Shown: piece after piece, positions 34,855-44,083 of the stretch
Position numbering within the stretch: position 1 is the stretch's first letter
How the letters are laid out: each line of letters opens with the position of its first letter
Source of the DNA: Methylibium sp. NZG
GTDB taxonomy: Bacteria > Pseudomonadota > Gammaproteobacteria > Burkholderiales > Burkholderiaceae_C
DNA length: 64,000 bases
NCBI GenBank assembly: GCA_001263235.1
Contig: LGRD01000005.1
Location: forward strand, 92,019 to 156,018
Direction: 5' to 3'
Notes under the pieces: model-generated
Told to the model about the DNA's origin: nothing
The model's database searches: none
The model's input: the letters and a program-made list of their open reading frames with translations, nothing else
Position numbers and translations under genes: made by a program

Positions 34855-35235
34855 ATGATTCACGGCATGAACCACTTCACCATCACCGCCGAAGACCGCG
34901 ACAAGACGCTCGGCTTCTACTGCGGCCTGCTGGGGCTGAAAGAGGGCGCGCGGCCCGACCTGGGCTTTCCAGGCGCGTGGCTGTACCCGCCCGGCGGCGG
35001 CGCGGCGGTGCTGCACATCTACTGGGACCGGCCGATGCCCGCGCAGCGCACCGGCGTGATTGACCACATGGCGTTCACCAGCAGCGACTTGAAGGCTGTG
35101 AAGGCGCGCTTCGACGAAAGCGGTTTGAAGTACGACCTGCGCCAGCAGGCCGGCGCTGGCACCTGGCAGTTGTTCACCTTTGATCCGAACGGCGCCAAGG
35201 TGGAGCTGGACTTCGATCCGTCGGAGACGCTGTAG
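34855..35235 (+). CDS. VOC-family (glyoxalase-fold) protein
   Basis: 126 residues starting MIHGMNHFTITAEDRDKTLG; ATG 34867 is also possible. Two babbabb repeats with metal-site residues His (MNHFT), His (VLHIYW), His (IDHMAF) and Glu (KVELDF) as expected for a vicinal-oxygen-chelate enzyme. The metal quartet is complete, so a metallo-enzyme such as a dioxygenase, epimerase or thiol transferase is plausible. Confidence 0.87.
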   Translation: MIHGMNHFTITAEDRDKTLGFYCGLLGLKEGARPDLGFPGAWLYPPGGGAAVLHIYWDRPMPAQRTGVIDHMAFTSSDLKAVKARFDESGLKYDLRQQAGAGTWQLFTFDPNGAKVELDFDPSETL

Positions 35236-35286
35236 CGCGAATCGCTGCGGGCGGAAGTCGTCGCACCGGGCGGTACCATTTGCCGC

Positions 35287-35796
35287 ATGACTGCTTCTGA
35301 ACAGAACGACCGCGACCCGAAGGACAACACAGAGGCCGAGGCCGTCAGGCAAGCGCGCCTGTGGATCGACAACGGCTGGACCGCCCGCGTCGTCAAGAAC
35401 GAAGACGACGACGGCTGGGCGGTCGAGATGATCCGGCACGGCGAGCCCGAGCCCGCGCTCGTCGGCCCATGGACGATGGGGCGCGACAAGAAGAACCCGA
35501 AGCCGCTCGACGTGTCGGCCTTCAACACGCTGGTGAAGACGGCTGCCGAAGTGATCCGCCGCCACGAGCAGCACCTGCACGCGCTGCACCACAAGAACGT
35601 CGTGGTGGCCGCGCCTGCCGGCCGCATCAACGTCACGCTGGACATCGTGCCCGACGAGGACGACCCGCACGCGCTGCTGGCCGCGCACGACGCGTTCGGC
35701 GTGCGGCTCGCACAGGTGCGCGTGGGCGCGGGCTTCAAGCTGAACGCGACGAGTGCGGGCGCCTGGATCGCCGATGACTTTCGCCGGCCCGGCTGA
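35287..35796 (+). CDS. conserved hypothetical protein
   Basis: 169 residues, soluble, without signal or membrane segment. Segments RQARLWIDNGWTARVVKNEDDDGWAVEM, VGPWTMGRDKKNPKPLD and LLAAHDAFGVRLAQVRV look conserved rather than random, and codon use matches neighbouring genes. The N-terminus is acidic. I do not recognise a family; the middle repeat-like helix (EVIRRHEQHLHALHHK) is His-rich. Standalone gene 51 bp after the VOC gene. Confidence 0.72.
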   Translation: MTASEQNDRDPKDNTEAEAVRQARLWIDNGWTARVVKNEDDDGWAVEMIRHGEPEPALVGPWTMGRDKKNPKPLDVSAFNTLVKTAAEVIRRHEQHLHALHHKNVVVAAPAGRINVTLDIVPDEDDPHALLAAHDAFGVRLAQVRVGAGFKLNATSAGAWIADDFRRPG

Positions 35797-35892
35797 GCGC
35801 GATGTGATGTGCGCGTGGGCGGGCTGGGGAGTGCGCGTGAGCGTGCGCGGGGCGCCACCTGCCGTCGGGCGCGCGCTGTGCGGGAGCCTGCG

Positions 35893-37185
35893 TTGGCCGA
35901 CGCGGCGCGCGTGACGCGCTGGTCCGTCGCACTGGCCGGCGCCGTGGCGCTGGCGGTGGCCATGGGCATCGGCCGCTTCGCCTTCACGCCGCTGCTGCCG
36001 ATGATGCTGCACGACGGCGTGATCGACCTGCAGGCAGCGAGCTGGTTGGCGAGCGTGAACTACCTGGGTTACCTGGCCGGCGCGCTGTTGTGCACCTTTC
36101 AGCCGTGGCTGTGGGCTCGGCTCGGCCGAACCAAGCCGCTCGACGGCACGACGGTGCTGCGCGCAGGCCTGGTCGCAACCGGCGTGCTGACGCTGGCGAT
36201 GGCGCTGCCGGCGGCGGCGCTGTGGCCGCTGTGGCGGTTTGCGGCTGGCGTGGCCAGCGCGCTGGTGTTTGTGTTCACGTCGGGCTGGTGCCTGGCGCAA
36301 CTGGCGCGGCTGAATGCGTCGGCGATGGGCGGCGTGATGTACGCCGGGCCCGGTGCGGGCATCGTCGTCAGCGGGCTGCTGGCCAGCAGCATGGTGGCGC
36401 TGGAGTGGCGCGCGGCGGCCGCGTGGGCGGTGTTCGGTGGGCTCGCCTGGGGACTGACGGCGGTGGCGTGGCGGCGCTTCGAGGCTGGTGCAACGCCGTC
36501 GCTGGTCACGACGGCCACGGTCGCCGCGACATCACCCGAGCCCGCGTCGCGGGCGACGACCGGTAGCCCGCCTGCCGGCACCGCCCCCCACGGCGCCACT
36601 GAGATCGCCCTGCTGGCGTTCGCCTACGGCTTGGCCGGCTTCGGCTACATCATCACCGCCACCTTCCTGCCGGTGATCGCGCGCGCGGCGTTGCCCGGCT
36701 CGCCGTGGCTCGACCTGTTCTGGCCGCTGTTCGGCGCGGCGGTGATGGCCGGCGCGCTGCTGTCCACGCGGCTGCGCCTGAGCCGCGACCTGCGCTGGCT
36801 GCTCGCCGTGGGTTACCTGGTGCAGGCGACCGGCGTGGGCCTGAGCGTGTGGTGGCCCACCTTGACCGGCTTTGCGCTGAGCAGCGTGCTGCTGGGCCTG
36901 CCGTTCACCGCCATCACCTTCTTCGCGATGCAGGAGGTGCGCCGCCTGCGCCCTGCCGCGGTGGCGAGCACCATGGGGTTGCTGACGGCGATGTACGGCA
37001 TCGGCCAGATCGTCGGCCCGCCGCTGGCGGCCTGGCTGCTGCTGCGCAGTGTGGATGCGGGCAGCGGCGAGGCAGGCGGCTTCACCATCGCGCTGCAAGT
37101 GGCCAGCGGCGCGTTGCTGGTGGGCGCGGCGATGTACGCAGGCATGATCCGCACGTGGCCCGATGTTTCGAAAGGGAGTCGATGA
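35893..37185 (+). CDS. YbfB/YjiJ-family MFS transporter
   Basis: About 430 residues with 12 membrane helices. The start is uncertain: TTG 35893 has GGGAG 6 nt upstream; GTG 35911 gives RWSVALAGAVALAVAMGIGRF directly. The YbfB/YjiJ signature GIGRFAFTPLLPMM is clear in helix 1. Substrate unknown. Its stop overlaps the thioesterase ATG (ATGA at 37182-37185), so the two genes are coupled. Confidence 0.86.
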   Translation: MADAARVTRWSVALAGAVALAVAMGIGRFAFTPLLPMMLHDGVIDLQAASWLASVNYLGYLAGALLCTFQPWLWARLGRTKPLDGTTVLRAGLVATGVLTLAMALPAAALWPLWRFAAGVASALVFVFTSGWCLAQLARLNASAMGGVMYAGPGAGIVVSGLLASSMVALEWRAAAAWAVFGGLAWGLTAVAWRRFEAGATPSLVTTATVAATSPEPASRATTGSPPAGTAPHGATEIALLAFAYGLAGFGYIITATFLPVIARAALPGSPWLDLFWPLFGAAVMAGALLSTRLRLSRDLRWLLAVGYLVQATGVGLSVWWPTLTGFALSSVLLGLPFTAITFFAMQEVRRLRPAAVASTMGLLTAMYGIGQIVGPPLAAWLLLRSVDAGSGEAGGFTIALQVASGALLVGAAMYAGMIRTWPDVSKGSR

Positions 37186-37703
37186 CCGAACCCACCGCCC
37201 CGGCCGACGCCCTCAGCGCCGTCGACGCGCCAGCGAGTCTGCATGGCGACGCACCGAAGCTCCCGCCCGGGTTCAGGCCGCTGGCCCGCATGGGCGGCTT
37301 CATGGGTGTCAACGGCCCGTTGTTCCTGCGGCACGAAGGCGACGTGGTGCAGATGGGTTTTCGCGTCGAGCCGCGCCACACCAACCCGTTCGGCAACTGC
37401 CACGGAGGCATGCTGGCGAGCTTTTGCGACATGCTGCTGCCGCTGTCGGTGCACCGCAAGAGCGCCGAGGTGGGCAGCCGCTTCTTGCCGACGATCAACC
37501 TGCAGATCGACTACCTCGCCCCCGCACCGCTGGGCGCCTGGGTGCAGGGCGAGGCGCAGGTGCTGCGCGTGACGCGCAGCATGGTGTTCGCCCAAGGCCT
37601 GGTCACGGCCGATGGGGTGAACGCGGTGCGCGTCAGCGGCATCTTCAAGATCGGTCCGCCGTTTGCCGGCATCGGGGCCGGTGACGCCGGCTCCGGGGCT
37701 TGA
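37182..37703 (+). CDS. PaaI-like hotdog thioesterase
   Basis: 173 residues from ATG 37182, preceded by AAGGGAG. The hotdog core motif NCHGGMLASFCDMLL supplies the active-site region, followed by LPTINLQIDYLAPAPLGAWVQGEA. Acyl-CoA thioesterases of this class hydrolyse aryl- or acyl-CoA. Overlap with the MFS gene suggests the pair handles one substrate, for example export of a freed acid. Confidence 0.85.
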   Translation: MTEPTAPADALSAVDAPASLHGDAPKLPPGFRPLARMGGFMGVNGPLFLRHEGDVVQMGFRVEPRHTNPFGNCHGGMLASFCDMLLPLSVHRKSAEVGSRFLPTINLQIDYLAPAPLGAWVQGEAQVLRVTRSMVFAQGLVTADGVNAVRVSGIFKIGPPFAGIGAGDAGSGA

Positions 37704-37736
37704 CCGCTCGCCGATACCGGCGAGTGCGAGGCCCCG
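37694..37736. terminator. nested hairpin between convergent genes
   Basis: Inner stem CTCGCCG-ATAC-CGGCGAG (37707-37724) inside outer arms CGGGGC (37694-37699) and GCCCCG (37731-37736). It fills the 39-bp gap between convergent stops. No T-run; plausible bidirectional terminator. Confidence 0.45.
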
Positions 37737-37742
37737 ATTCGA

Positions 37743-40358
37743 TCACGCCGGCTCGGCGTGCATCCCGGTCTGCAGCAGCCCGACCAGTTGGTCCGGCCGC
37801 ATCGGCCGCGCCAGCAGGTAACCCTGCCCCACGGGCACGCCGATCTCCTTCAGCGTGGCCAATTGCTGGACCGTCTCGATGCCCTCGGCGATCACCTTCT
37901 TGCCCAGCGAGCGCCCCAGCGTGAGCACGGCCCGCACGATCTCCACGTTCTCCGGCCGGTCCGACATGCCGCTCACGAACGAGCGGTCGATCTTCAGGCT
38001 GTCGATCGGCAGCGTGCTCAGGTAGGCCAGTGACGAGTAGCCGGTGCCGAAGTCGTCGATGCTGAACTTGACGCCCATCTTGCGCAGCGCCTGCAGCGAG
38101 TCGAGCGCGGTGGCCAGGTTGCTCATCAGCGTGGTTTCGGTGATCTCCAGCGTGAGGCGTTGCGGCGCCAGCTCGGTGCGCTGCAGCACGTCGCGCACCA
38201 GCGGCACCAGCGCGGTGTTGGCCAGGTCGCGGCCGCACACGTTCACGTGCATGCCCAGGTGCGCCATGTGCGGGTGCTCGGCATGCCACTGCGCCAGTTG
38301 CCTGGCAGCCAGGTTGATCACCCAGGCGGTCAGCGCCTCGATGTGGCCGCTCTCTTCGGCCAGCGCGATGAACACCGCCGGGCTGATGGCGCCGCGCTCG
38401 GGGTGAACCCAGCGCGCCAGCGCCTCGAAGCCGGTGAGCCGGTACGGGTCGAGCTCGAACAGCGGCTGGTACACCACCGAGAGCTGCCCCTCGCCAATGG
38501 CGCGGCGCAGGTCGCTCTCGAGCGCCAGCTTCTCGGCGATGCGCTCGTGCATGCTCTGGTCGAAGATCGCCACCCGGCGGCGGCCCTTGGCCTTGGCGGC
38601 GTACATGGCCAGGTCGGCGTCGCGCAGCACCTCGTCGGCGGTGCGGTAGCCCAGGTCGCTGAAGGTCACGCCGATGCTGGCGCTGGGCACCACCTCGGTG
38701 CCGTTGATCAGCATCGGCACGGCCAGCGCGTGCAGCAGCCGCTCGGCCATCGCCTCGGCGTCCTCGGGCTGGTGCAGCCGGTGCAGCAGGATCGCAAACT
38801 CGTCGCCACCCAGCCGCGCCACCAGGTCGTCCGGGCGCACGGTGTCGCGCAGGCGGCGCGCCACCTCGCGCAGCAGCGTGTTGCCGGCAATGTGGCCCAG
38901 GCTGTCGTTGACCACCTTGAAGCGGTCCAGGTCGAGGAACACGACCGCAAACCCGTCGCTCGCGTCCAGCCCGCTGCGCTCCACCGCCAGGCCCAGGCTC
39001 TCGTTGAAGCAGTTGCGGTTGGCCAGGTCGGTCAGGCCGTCGTGGAAGGCCACGTGGTGCAGCCGGTCCTCTGCGCGCCGCCGCGAGGTGATGTCGTGCA
39101 GCTGGTAGATCAGGCCGCTTCGGTTGTCGGCCGGGTCGATGAAGCGGCCGCAGTGCAGCGACACCCACAGCTCCTGGCCCCCCGCGCCGTGGCAGCGCAG
39201 TTCGACCGAGAACGGGTCGCCGGCCTGGCCCGCAAACGAGGCGACCCGGCGCTCGAACAGCGCCACGTCGCCGTCGTGCAGCAAGTCGTTGAATTGCCGG
39301 CCCAGAAGCGCTGCCTCGTCGCGCCCCAGCAATTGGCACAGCGCCAGGTTGGCCTGGTGGATGCTGCCGTCCGGGCGCACGATGGCCAGGCCGATGGCGG
39401 CGTTGGCGAACGAAGCGGCAAAGCGCTGCTGGTTCATCGCCGCTTCGCGCTGCGCCTCGGCAATGCGGCCTTCCTGCGCGCGGTGCTCGGCCTCGTGGCG
39501 GCGCAGCGACACGTTGACCAGCGTCACCACCGCCCCCGCCACCCCGGCCGCCACCAGCACGATGGCGGTGCCGAACTGCTCAGCGTTCATTGCGAGCACG
39601 CCTGCGACGGCCGCCGAAATCAGGTAGATCGCACCCAGCCAGCTGTAGGACTCGGCCCAGTCGCGCAGCGACAGCCGCTGGTTGTTTTTGGCCGCCACCA
39701 CCGCCAGCAGAGGCAGCATCGAGCCTGCAAAGTAGGGCGCGGCGGCGAAGCAGAGTGCCGCCAAACGGGCCGCAGCGGAAGACCAGTCCAGCGCGACGAA
39801 CAGCGGCACGAGCATCTCGAACATCAAGCCGGCCAGCGTCATGGCCAGGAGGGCCGCAGACGGCGTGCTGACCCGGCTGCTCAGCCGCTTGGAAGACCGA
39901 AACACCGCCACCAGCCCTTCGGCCCCGGCCGCCAGCGCTGCGGCCGGTGCGCCGTGCAGCGCCAGCAGGGTGAAGACGAACACGTCGGCCACAGTAACCG
40001 AATACTTGGTGCGCGGCAGGCCGACCGGAAAGCACGCCGCCACCGCCGCCAGCCCGATGCCGAGCAGCACCTGCCACAGGTCGGCCGCGGGAAGCCGCGA
40101 CACCTGGAACAGCGCGACGACCAACGACAGCGCGCCGCACCCGGCCAGCAGCCACCACAGTTGCAGGGCCCGGGCGTTGTAGTCGAACAGGTGTGTTTGC
40201 ACGAAACGCGCCCACCCACGCGCTGCGATGGGCTCAGCGGGCGCAGTCTGTGCTGTCGTCACCGCCGCCGCACCGCCTGCCGCAGCTTCTGCGGGCGCAG
40301 ACGGCTCCGCCGGGGCGGACGCGAGGGCAGGGAGAGGTGAAGGCGACGGGCCGGACAT
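37743..40358 (-). CDS. membrane GGDEF-EAL protein with PAS domain
   Basis: 871 residues. A disordered Ala/Pro start is followed by about eight membrane helices (55-300; MASE-like sensor), a PAS domain (FANAAIGLAIVRPDGSIHQANLALCQ), GGDEF with RLGGDEF and an I-site RPDD, then EAL with FEALARW, EITETTL, SIDDFGTGYSS, KIDRSFV and EGIET. Both catalytic sets look intact, so it can in principle make and degrade c-di-GMP. The adjacent S8 protease gene lies 53 bp upstream on the same strand. Confidence 0.94.
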   Translation of the reverse strand: MSGPSPSPLPALASAPAEPSAPAEAAAGGAAAVTTAQTAPAEPIAARGWARFVQTHLFDYNARALQLWWLLAGCGALSLVVALFQVSRLPAADLWQVLLGIGLAAVAACFPVGLPRTKYSVTVADVFVFTLLALHGAPAAALAAGAEGLVAVFRSSKRLSSRVSTPSAALLAMTLAGLMFEMLVPLFVALDWSSAAARLAALCFAAAPYFAGSMLPLLAVVAAKNNQRLSLRDWAESYSWLGAIYLISAAVAGVLAMNAEQFGTAIVLVAAGVAGAVVTLVNVSLRRHEAEHRAQEGRIAEAQREAAMNQQRFAASFANAAIGLAIVRPDGSIHQANLALCQLLGRDEAALLGRQFNDLLHDGDVALFERRVASFAGQAGDPFSVELRCHGAGGQELWVSLHCGRFIDPADNRSGLIYQLHDITSRRRAEDRLHHVAFHDGLTDLANRNCFNESLGLAVERSGLDASDGFAVVFLDLDRFKVVNDSLGHIAGNTLLREVARRLRDTVRPDDLVARLGGDEFAILLHRLHQPEDAEAMAERLLHALAVPMLINGTEVVPSASIGVTFSDLGYRTADEVLRDADLAMYAAKAKGRRRVAIFDQSMHERIAEKLALESDLRRAIGEGQLSVVYQPLFELDPYRLTGFEALARWVHPERGAISPAVFIALAEESGHIEALTAWVINLAARQLAQWHAEHPHMAHLGMHVNVCGRDLANTALVPLVRDVLQRTELAPQRLTLEITETTLMSNLATALDSLQALRKMGVKFSIDDFGTGYSSLAYLSTLPIDSLKIDRSFVSGMSDRPENVEIVRAVLTLGRSLGKKVIAEGIETVQQLATLKEIGVPVGQGYLLARPMRPDQLVGLLQTGMHAEPA

Positions 40359-40411
40359 CGTGTGTCAATGTCGGCCGCGCCGACCCAAGCTTGAGCGGCG
40401 CGGCGCGCGCC

Positions 40412-42751
40412 CTATTTGTCGCCGAGCACGGCCGGGTCGAGCTTGCCGGCCGGGTCGGGTGTGCTCTCGCTCAGGATGAAGCCCTCGCTGAGGATGAAGC
40501 CTTCGCTCAGGATGAAGCCTTCGGCCAGGATGAAGCCGTTGCCCAGCGTCAACCCTTCGCTCAGGATGAAGCCTTCGGCCAGGATGAAACCCTCGCTCAG
40601 GATGAAGCCGTTGCCGATCACGCGCTGCTGTGCCAGCGTCATGCCCTCGGCCAGGATGAAGCCCTCGCTGAGGATGAAGCCCTCGCTCATCAGCAACCCG
40701 CCGCCTGCGGCCGCCTTGTCGCTGATCCGGCTCAGCGGCGAGAACAGGCCCGTGCCCGCCAGCGCGGAGTTGGCGCCGGTCAGGCCGTCCAGCAGCACCA
40801 CGCGCGCGGTCAGCAGCGGCTGTTTGGCGGCATTCGTCTCGATGACCGCCTGCGGGATGGTGTTGGCCGCGATCGCCGAACTGGCAGGCCAGTACTTCAC
40901 CGTGTTGCGCAGCGCCACCTGACGCACCCACGTCAGGCCGGGGTCGTAGATCGGCTGGAAGCTGGTGAACAGCGCGTCGCCGCTGACCAGGTGCCCGCCG
41001 CCTGCAAACACGAGCTTGCCCCATTTGAAAGTCTGCTTGTTCAGCCTGGACGTGGCCGAGGGCAGCGACTGGCCGCTGGCCAGCAGGTTGTCGCCCGCCT
41101 TCAGCTTGCCGGCCGCCAGGGCGGGGCCGATGTCGGTGCGCAGCGCCTTGGCCAGGCGCAGTGCGCCTTCGATGTTCAACTCGCCCGCGCCTTGCTGCAA
41201 CACGTTGGCGCCGACCAGCGGCTGCGCGGTGTACTGCAGGATCGCCTTGACCAGCGGCGGCGTCAGGCCCGGGTTGGCCTCCAGCAGCAGCGCCGCAGCG
41301 CCGGCCACGGCGGGCGCGGCGACCGAGGTGCCGCTGAGTTGCATCAGGCCTTCGTTGGCCAACTGCCGGGCGCCGGCCACCTGGGTCAGTTGCGGGTAGG
41401 TGGTGGCCAGCGCGTTCCACAGCGTCGGGCCGTCGGTCTTCTGTCCGGCGAGCGCGCCCACGATGCGGTTGCCCGGCGCCACCAGGTCGGGCTTGAGCAG
41501 GTTGTCGATCCACACGTTGCCCGACGGCAGCACCACGCTGCCGCGGGTCGGGCCGCGCGAGCTGAAGCCGGTGACGCTGTCGTCGGCGCGCACCGCGCTG
41601 TTCATCGGGTTCGATGCGCCGACGGTGATGACCGACGGCTCGTGGCCGGGCGAGGCGATGGTGCCGTACACCTGCTCGCCGCGCGCGTTCTTGCCCGAGT
41701 TGCCGGCGGCGGCCACCACCACCACACCGGCGGCCACGGCGCTGCGGGCAGCGCGGGCGAGCGGGTCGGTCAGGAACGACTCGGTCGAGTCGGCCGCCAG
41801 GCTCAGGTTCATCACGCGGATGTTGTTGGTGCGCGAGCGCTGGATCACCCAGTCGATGCCGGCCAGCACATCGGCCATGTTGCCGATGCCGCGCTCGTCG
41901 AGCACGCGCACGTCGAACAGCGTGGCGCCGGGGGCGATGCCCGAGGTGTCGGGCGTCTGGTAGGCGCCCGAGCCGGCGGCGATCGAGGCGACGTGCGTGC
42001 CGTGGCCGAACGGGTCCGGCAGCGACGAATACGGCGCGCCGAGCTTGGACAGGAAGCTGCCCGGGGCCATCAACGACGCGGACCAGGCCGACATGCCGGC
42101 CGCGCTGGTGCTGTTGTCGACGCCCTTCGTCCAGCCGGCGCCGGCAAAGGCCTGGCTGATCTTGACGAAGTCGACCACCTGCGACACGCGCGTCTTGCCC
42201 GCAGCGTCGAGCATGCTGCGGTGGTACCAGGCCAGGCCGGAGTCGAGCACGGCAATGCCCACGCCTGAGCCGTCGACGGTGCTGGTGCTGGGCTCATTGC
42301 CATCGGTGACGGCCGGCGCGCCCGTTGCCAGTTGCAACAGGCTGGCGGTGCGCGTGGTCACGCGGTTGGGCGAGATGCTCAGCACGTCGGCCCGGTGGGC
42401 CAGCGGCTCCAGCGCCGCCACCGGCAGCATGGCCGACAGCGCGCGCACCGACACATAGACGTAGCTCACCGAGCCGCCGCGCGCCAGGATGTCGGACCGC
42501 AGCGCCGCCAGCGTCGGGTCGTTGCTGTTGGAGACCACCACCACCTTCACGTGCAACTGGCCGCCGAGCGTCCGCGCCCAGGTGACGGGCGGCGCCGTGG
42601 TGGCGGACAGGGCCGACGCGAGGTCGGCGGCGATCTTGGGGCTCACGCCCGTGGCGGCGTGGGCACCACCGCTCAGGGCGGCAAGGCCGACCAGGGCGGC
42701 AGCGAAGAAGTGCTGGGTCAGGCGTCTAAAAAACGAGCGGCGATCAGGCAT
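40412..42751 (-). CDS. secreted subtilisin-like (S8) protease with hexapeptide-repeat tail
   Basis: 779 residues from ATG 42751. Signal peptide about 1-32 (LTQHFFAAALVGLAALSGGAHA), propeptide, then the triad Asp about 170 (AVLDSGLAW), His about 250 (FGHGTHVAS), Ser about 476 (LSGTSVAAPA) with oxyanion Asn in AAAGNSG. The domain after 500 is unidentified. The C-terminus carries about 12 tandem hexapeptides of the form (E/N)G-hydrophobic-(I/T)-L-(S/A/G), mainly EGFILS and EGFILA, followed by an acidic/Lys tail. The repeat could form a beta-solenoid stalk or surface anchor. I know no named domain for it. Confidence 0.9.
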   Translation of the reverse strand: MPDRRSFFRRLTQHFFAAALVGLAALSGGAHAATGVSPKIAADLASALSATTAPPVTWARTLGGQLHVKVVVVSNSNDPTLAALRSDILARGGSVSYVYVSVRALSAMLPVAALEPLAHRADVLSISPNRVTTRTASLLQLATGAPAVTDGNEPSTSTVDGSGVGIAVLDSGLAWYHRSMLDAAGKTRVSQVVDFVKISQAFAGAGWTKGVDNSTSAAGMSAWSASLMAPGSFLSKLGAPYSSLPDPFGHGTHVASIAAGSGAYQTPDTSGIAPGATLFDVRVLDERGIGNMADVLAGIDWVIQRSRTNNIRVMNLSLAADSTESFLTDPLARAARSAVAAGVVVVAAAGNSGKNARGEQVYGTIASPGHEPSVITVGASNPMNSAVRADDSVTGFSSRGPTRGSVVLPSGNVWIDNLLKPDLVAPGNRIVGALAGQKTDGPTLWNALATTYPQLTQVAGARQLANEGLMQLSGTSVAAPAVAGAAALLLEANPGLTPPLVKAILQYTAQPLVGANVLQQGAGELNIEGALRLAKALRTDIGPALAAGKLKAGDNLLASGQSLPSATSRLNKQTFKWGKLVFAGGGHLVSGDALFTSFQPIYDPGLTWVRQVALRNTVKYWPASSAIAANTIPQAVIETNAAKQPLLTARVVLLDGLTGANSALAGTGLFSPLSRISDKAAAGGGLLMSEGFILSEGFILAEGMTLAQQRVIGNGFILSEGFILAEGFILSEGLTLGNGFILAEGFILSEGFILSEGFILSESTPDPAGKLDPAVLGDK
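40469..40702 (-). repeat. 18-bp tandem repeats coding the EGFILS hexapeptides
   Basis: About 12-13 head-to-tail 18-bp units with the plus-strand core AGGATGAAGCCNTCGCTC, broken by variant units (LAQQRVIG, EGLTLG, NGFILA). They stay in frame with the protease and encode its tail. Near-identical units are prone to slippage, so copy number may vary between strains. Confidence 0.88.
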
Positions 42752-42788
42752 GCAGGCGGTCCTCGAGGGTGTGTGAGCGAGTTGCACT

Positions 42789-42931
42789 CCCGAACCGGCA
42801 CGGTTCGGGCGCAACTTCCCCTGGAGGGTGATCGACTGAAAAGCGGGGTCCTTGAGGCCCATTTCTGCCGATCGAGGGCCTCGATCGGCAATAGTTGGCG
42901 CCTGCCCCGCGGGCCTGCGGCCGCGGGGCAG
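42789..42931. other. three strong hairpins between ABC gene and protease
   Basis: Perfect stems: CCCGAACC-N5-GGTTCGGG (42789-42809), GCCGATCGAG-GGC-CTCGATCGGC (42867-42889) and CTGCCCCGCGG-N8-CCGCGGGGCAG (42902-42931). They lie in the 189 bp between the substrate-binding-protein stop and the protease start, both on the minus strand. None has a T-run on either strand. They may stabilise the 3' end of the ABC transcript, terminate it, or control the protease leader. Confidence 0.6.
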
Positions 42932-42940
42932 GGCGGCGGC

Positions 42941-43942
42941 TTACTTCGCCATGCCCTTGTCCCACACCGCGTGGGTCCAGGCCTCGGCGCCCGGGTCCTT
43001 CTTGATGACCGGGTCGCTGCCGCCGGCCAGCAGCACCTTGACGGTGCGCTCGAAGGCTTTCGGGTCGAGCTTGCCCATCGTGGGGCCGGTGTTGGTGATG
43101 AGCTTGGCCACGTTCTCCAACTGGCGCTTTTGCACCGCCGCGGTCGAGCCGCCGGAGGCGTCGGCAGCGAGCACGGCCTTCACCGCTTCGTCCTGGTTCT
43201 TCAGCGCGTACTCCCAGCCGCGCACCGTGGCCTTCACGAACTTGCCCATGCGCGCGACGAAGGCCGGGTCCTTCAGCTTCGGCCCCAGTGCGTACAGGCC
43301 GTCCTCCAGCGTGGCGACACCCTGGTCTTCGTACGGGAAGGTCACCAGGTCGGCCGGCTTCACGCCCGCGTCGATGATCTGCCAGTACTCGTTGTAGATC
43401 ATCGTGGACACGCAGGCGGCCTGGTTCTGCAGCAGCGGGTCGACGTTGAAGCCTTGCTTGAGCACCTTCACGTCGGGGTTGGCGCCGCTGGTCTTCAGGC
43501 CCAGGCTGCCCATCCAGCTCAGGAACGGGTACTCATTGCCGCCGAACCACACGCCCAGCGTCTTGCCCTTGAAGTCGGCCTTGGTCTTGACGCCGCTGGC
43601 GGTCTTGCAGGTGAGCATCATGCCGCTGCGGTTGAAGATCTGCGCCACGTTGACCATCGGCACGCCGGCCTCGCGGGCGGCCAGCGCGCTGGGCATCCAG
43701 TCCACCGTCACGTCGGCGCCGTTGGCGGCCAGCACCTGCGCGGGGGCGATGTCGGGGCCGCCGGGCTTGATGGTCACGTCGAGGCCCGCCTCTTTGTAGA
43801 AGCCTTTCGCCGCGGCCATGTAGTAGCCGGCGAACTGCGCCTGCGGCAGCCACTTGAGCTGCACGGTGACTTTTTCCTGCGCGGCCGCGGTGCCGGCCGC
43901 GCCGGCCAGCGCCAGCGCGATGAGGAGGGAGGTTTTGCGCAT
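42941..43942 (-). CDS. ABC transporter substrate-binding protein, NMT1/ThiY-like
   Basis: 333 residues, GGAG upstream, signal peptide 1-21 ending AAAQ. VQLKWLPQAQFAGYYMAAAKGFYKEAGLDV is the NMT1/THI5-like opening, followed by KPGGPDIAPAQV and LGVWFGGNEY. Such proteins bind thiamine pyrimidines, riboflavin or related aromatic metabolites in the periplasm. It ends the operon that contains two permeases and one ATPase; specificity cannot be fixed from sequence alone. Confidence 0.87.
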   Translation of the reverse strand: MRKTSLLIALALAGAAGTAAAQEKVTVQLKWLPQAQFAGYYMAAAKGFYKEAGLDVTIKPGGPDIAPAQVLAANGADVTVDWMPSALAAREAGVPMVNVAQIFNRSGMMLTCKTASGVKTKADFKGKTLGVWFGGNEYPFLSWMGSLGLKTSGANPDVKVLKQGFNVDPLLQNQAACVSTMIYNEYWQIIDAGVKPADLVTFPYEDQGVATLEDGLYALGPKLKDPAFVARMGKFVKATVRGWEYALKNQDEAVKAVLAADASGGSTAAVQKRQLENVAKLITNTGPTMGKLDPKAFERTVKVLLAGGSDPVIKKDPGAEAWTHAVWDKGMAK

Positions 43943-44083
43943 CGAGAGAACTCCAGAGGTTGTGCCTTGCGGCGAGAGGGAAAAATGATGCCAGCCGGTG
44001 CGGGCATTGGAAGCATGGAAAGCACGGGGGACGCCGCCTGCCGACGGAACGTTCGCCGCCCCCGCAGCGTCTGCCCAGGTCGT

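Noticed and set aside
40469..40702. Possible CRISPR-like array of short direct repeats
   Set aside because: Units are contiguous 18-bp without unique spacers, and are in frame with a protease. They code a peptide repeat.
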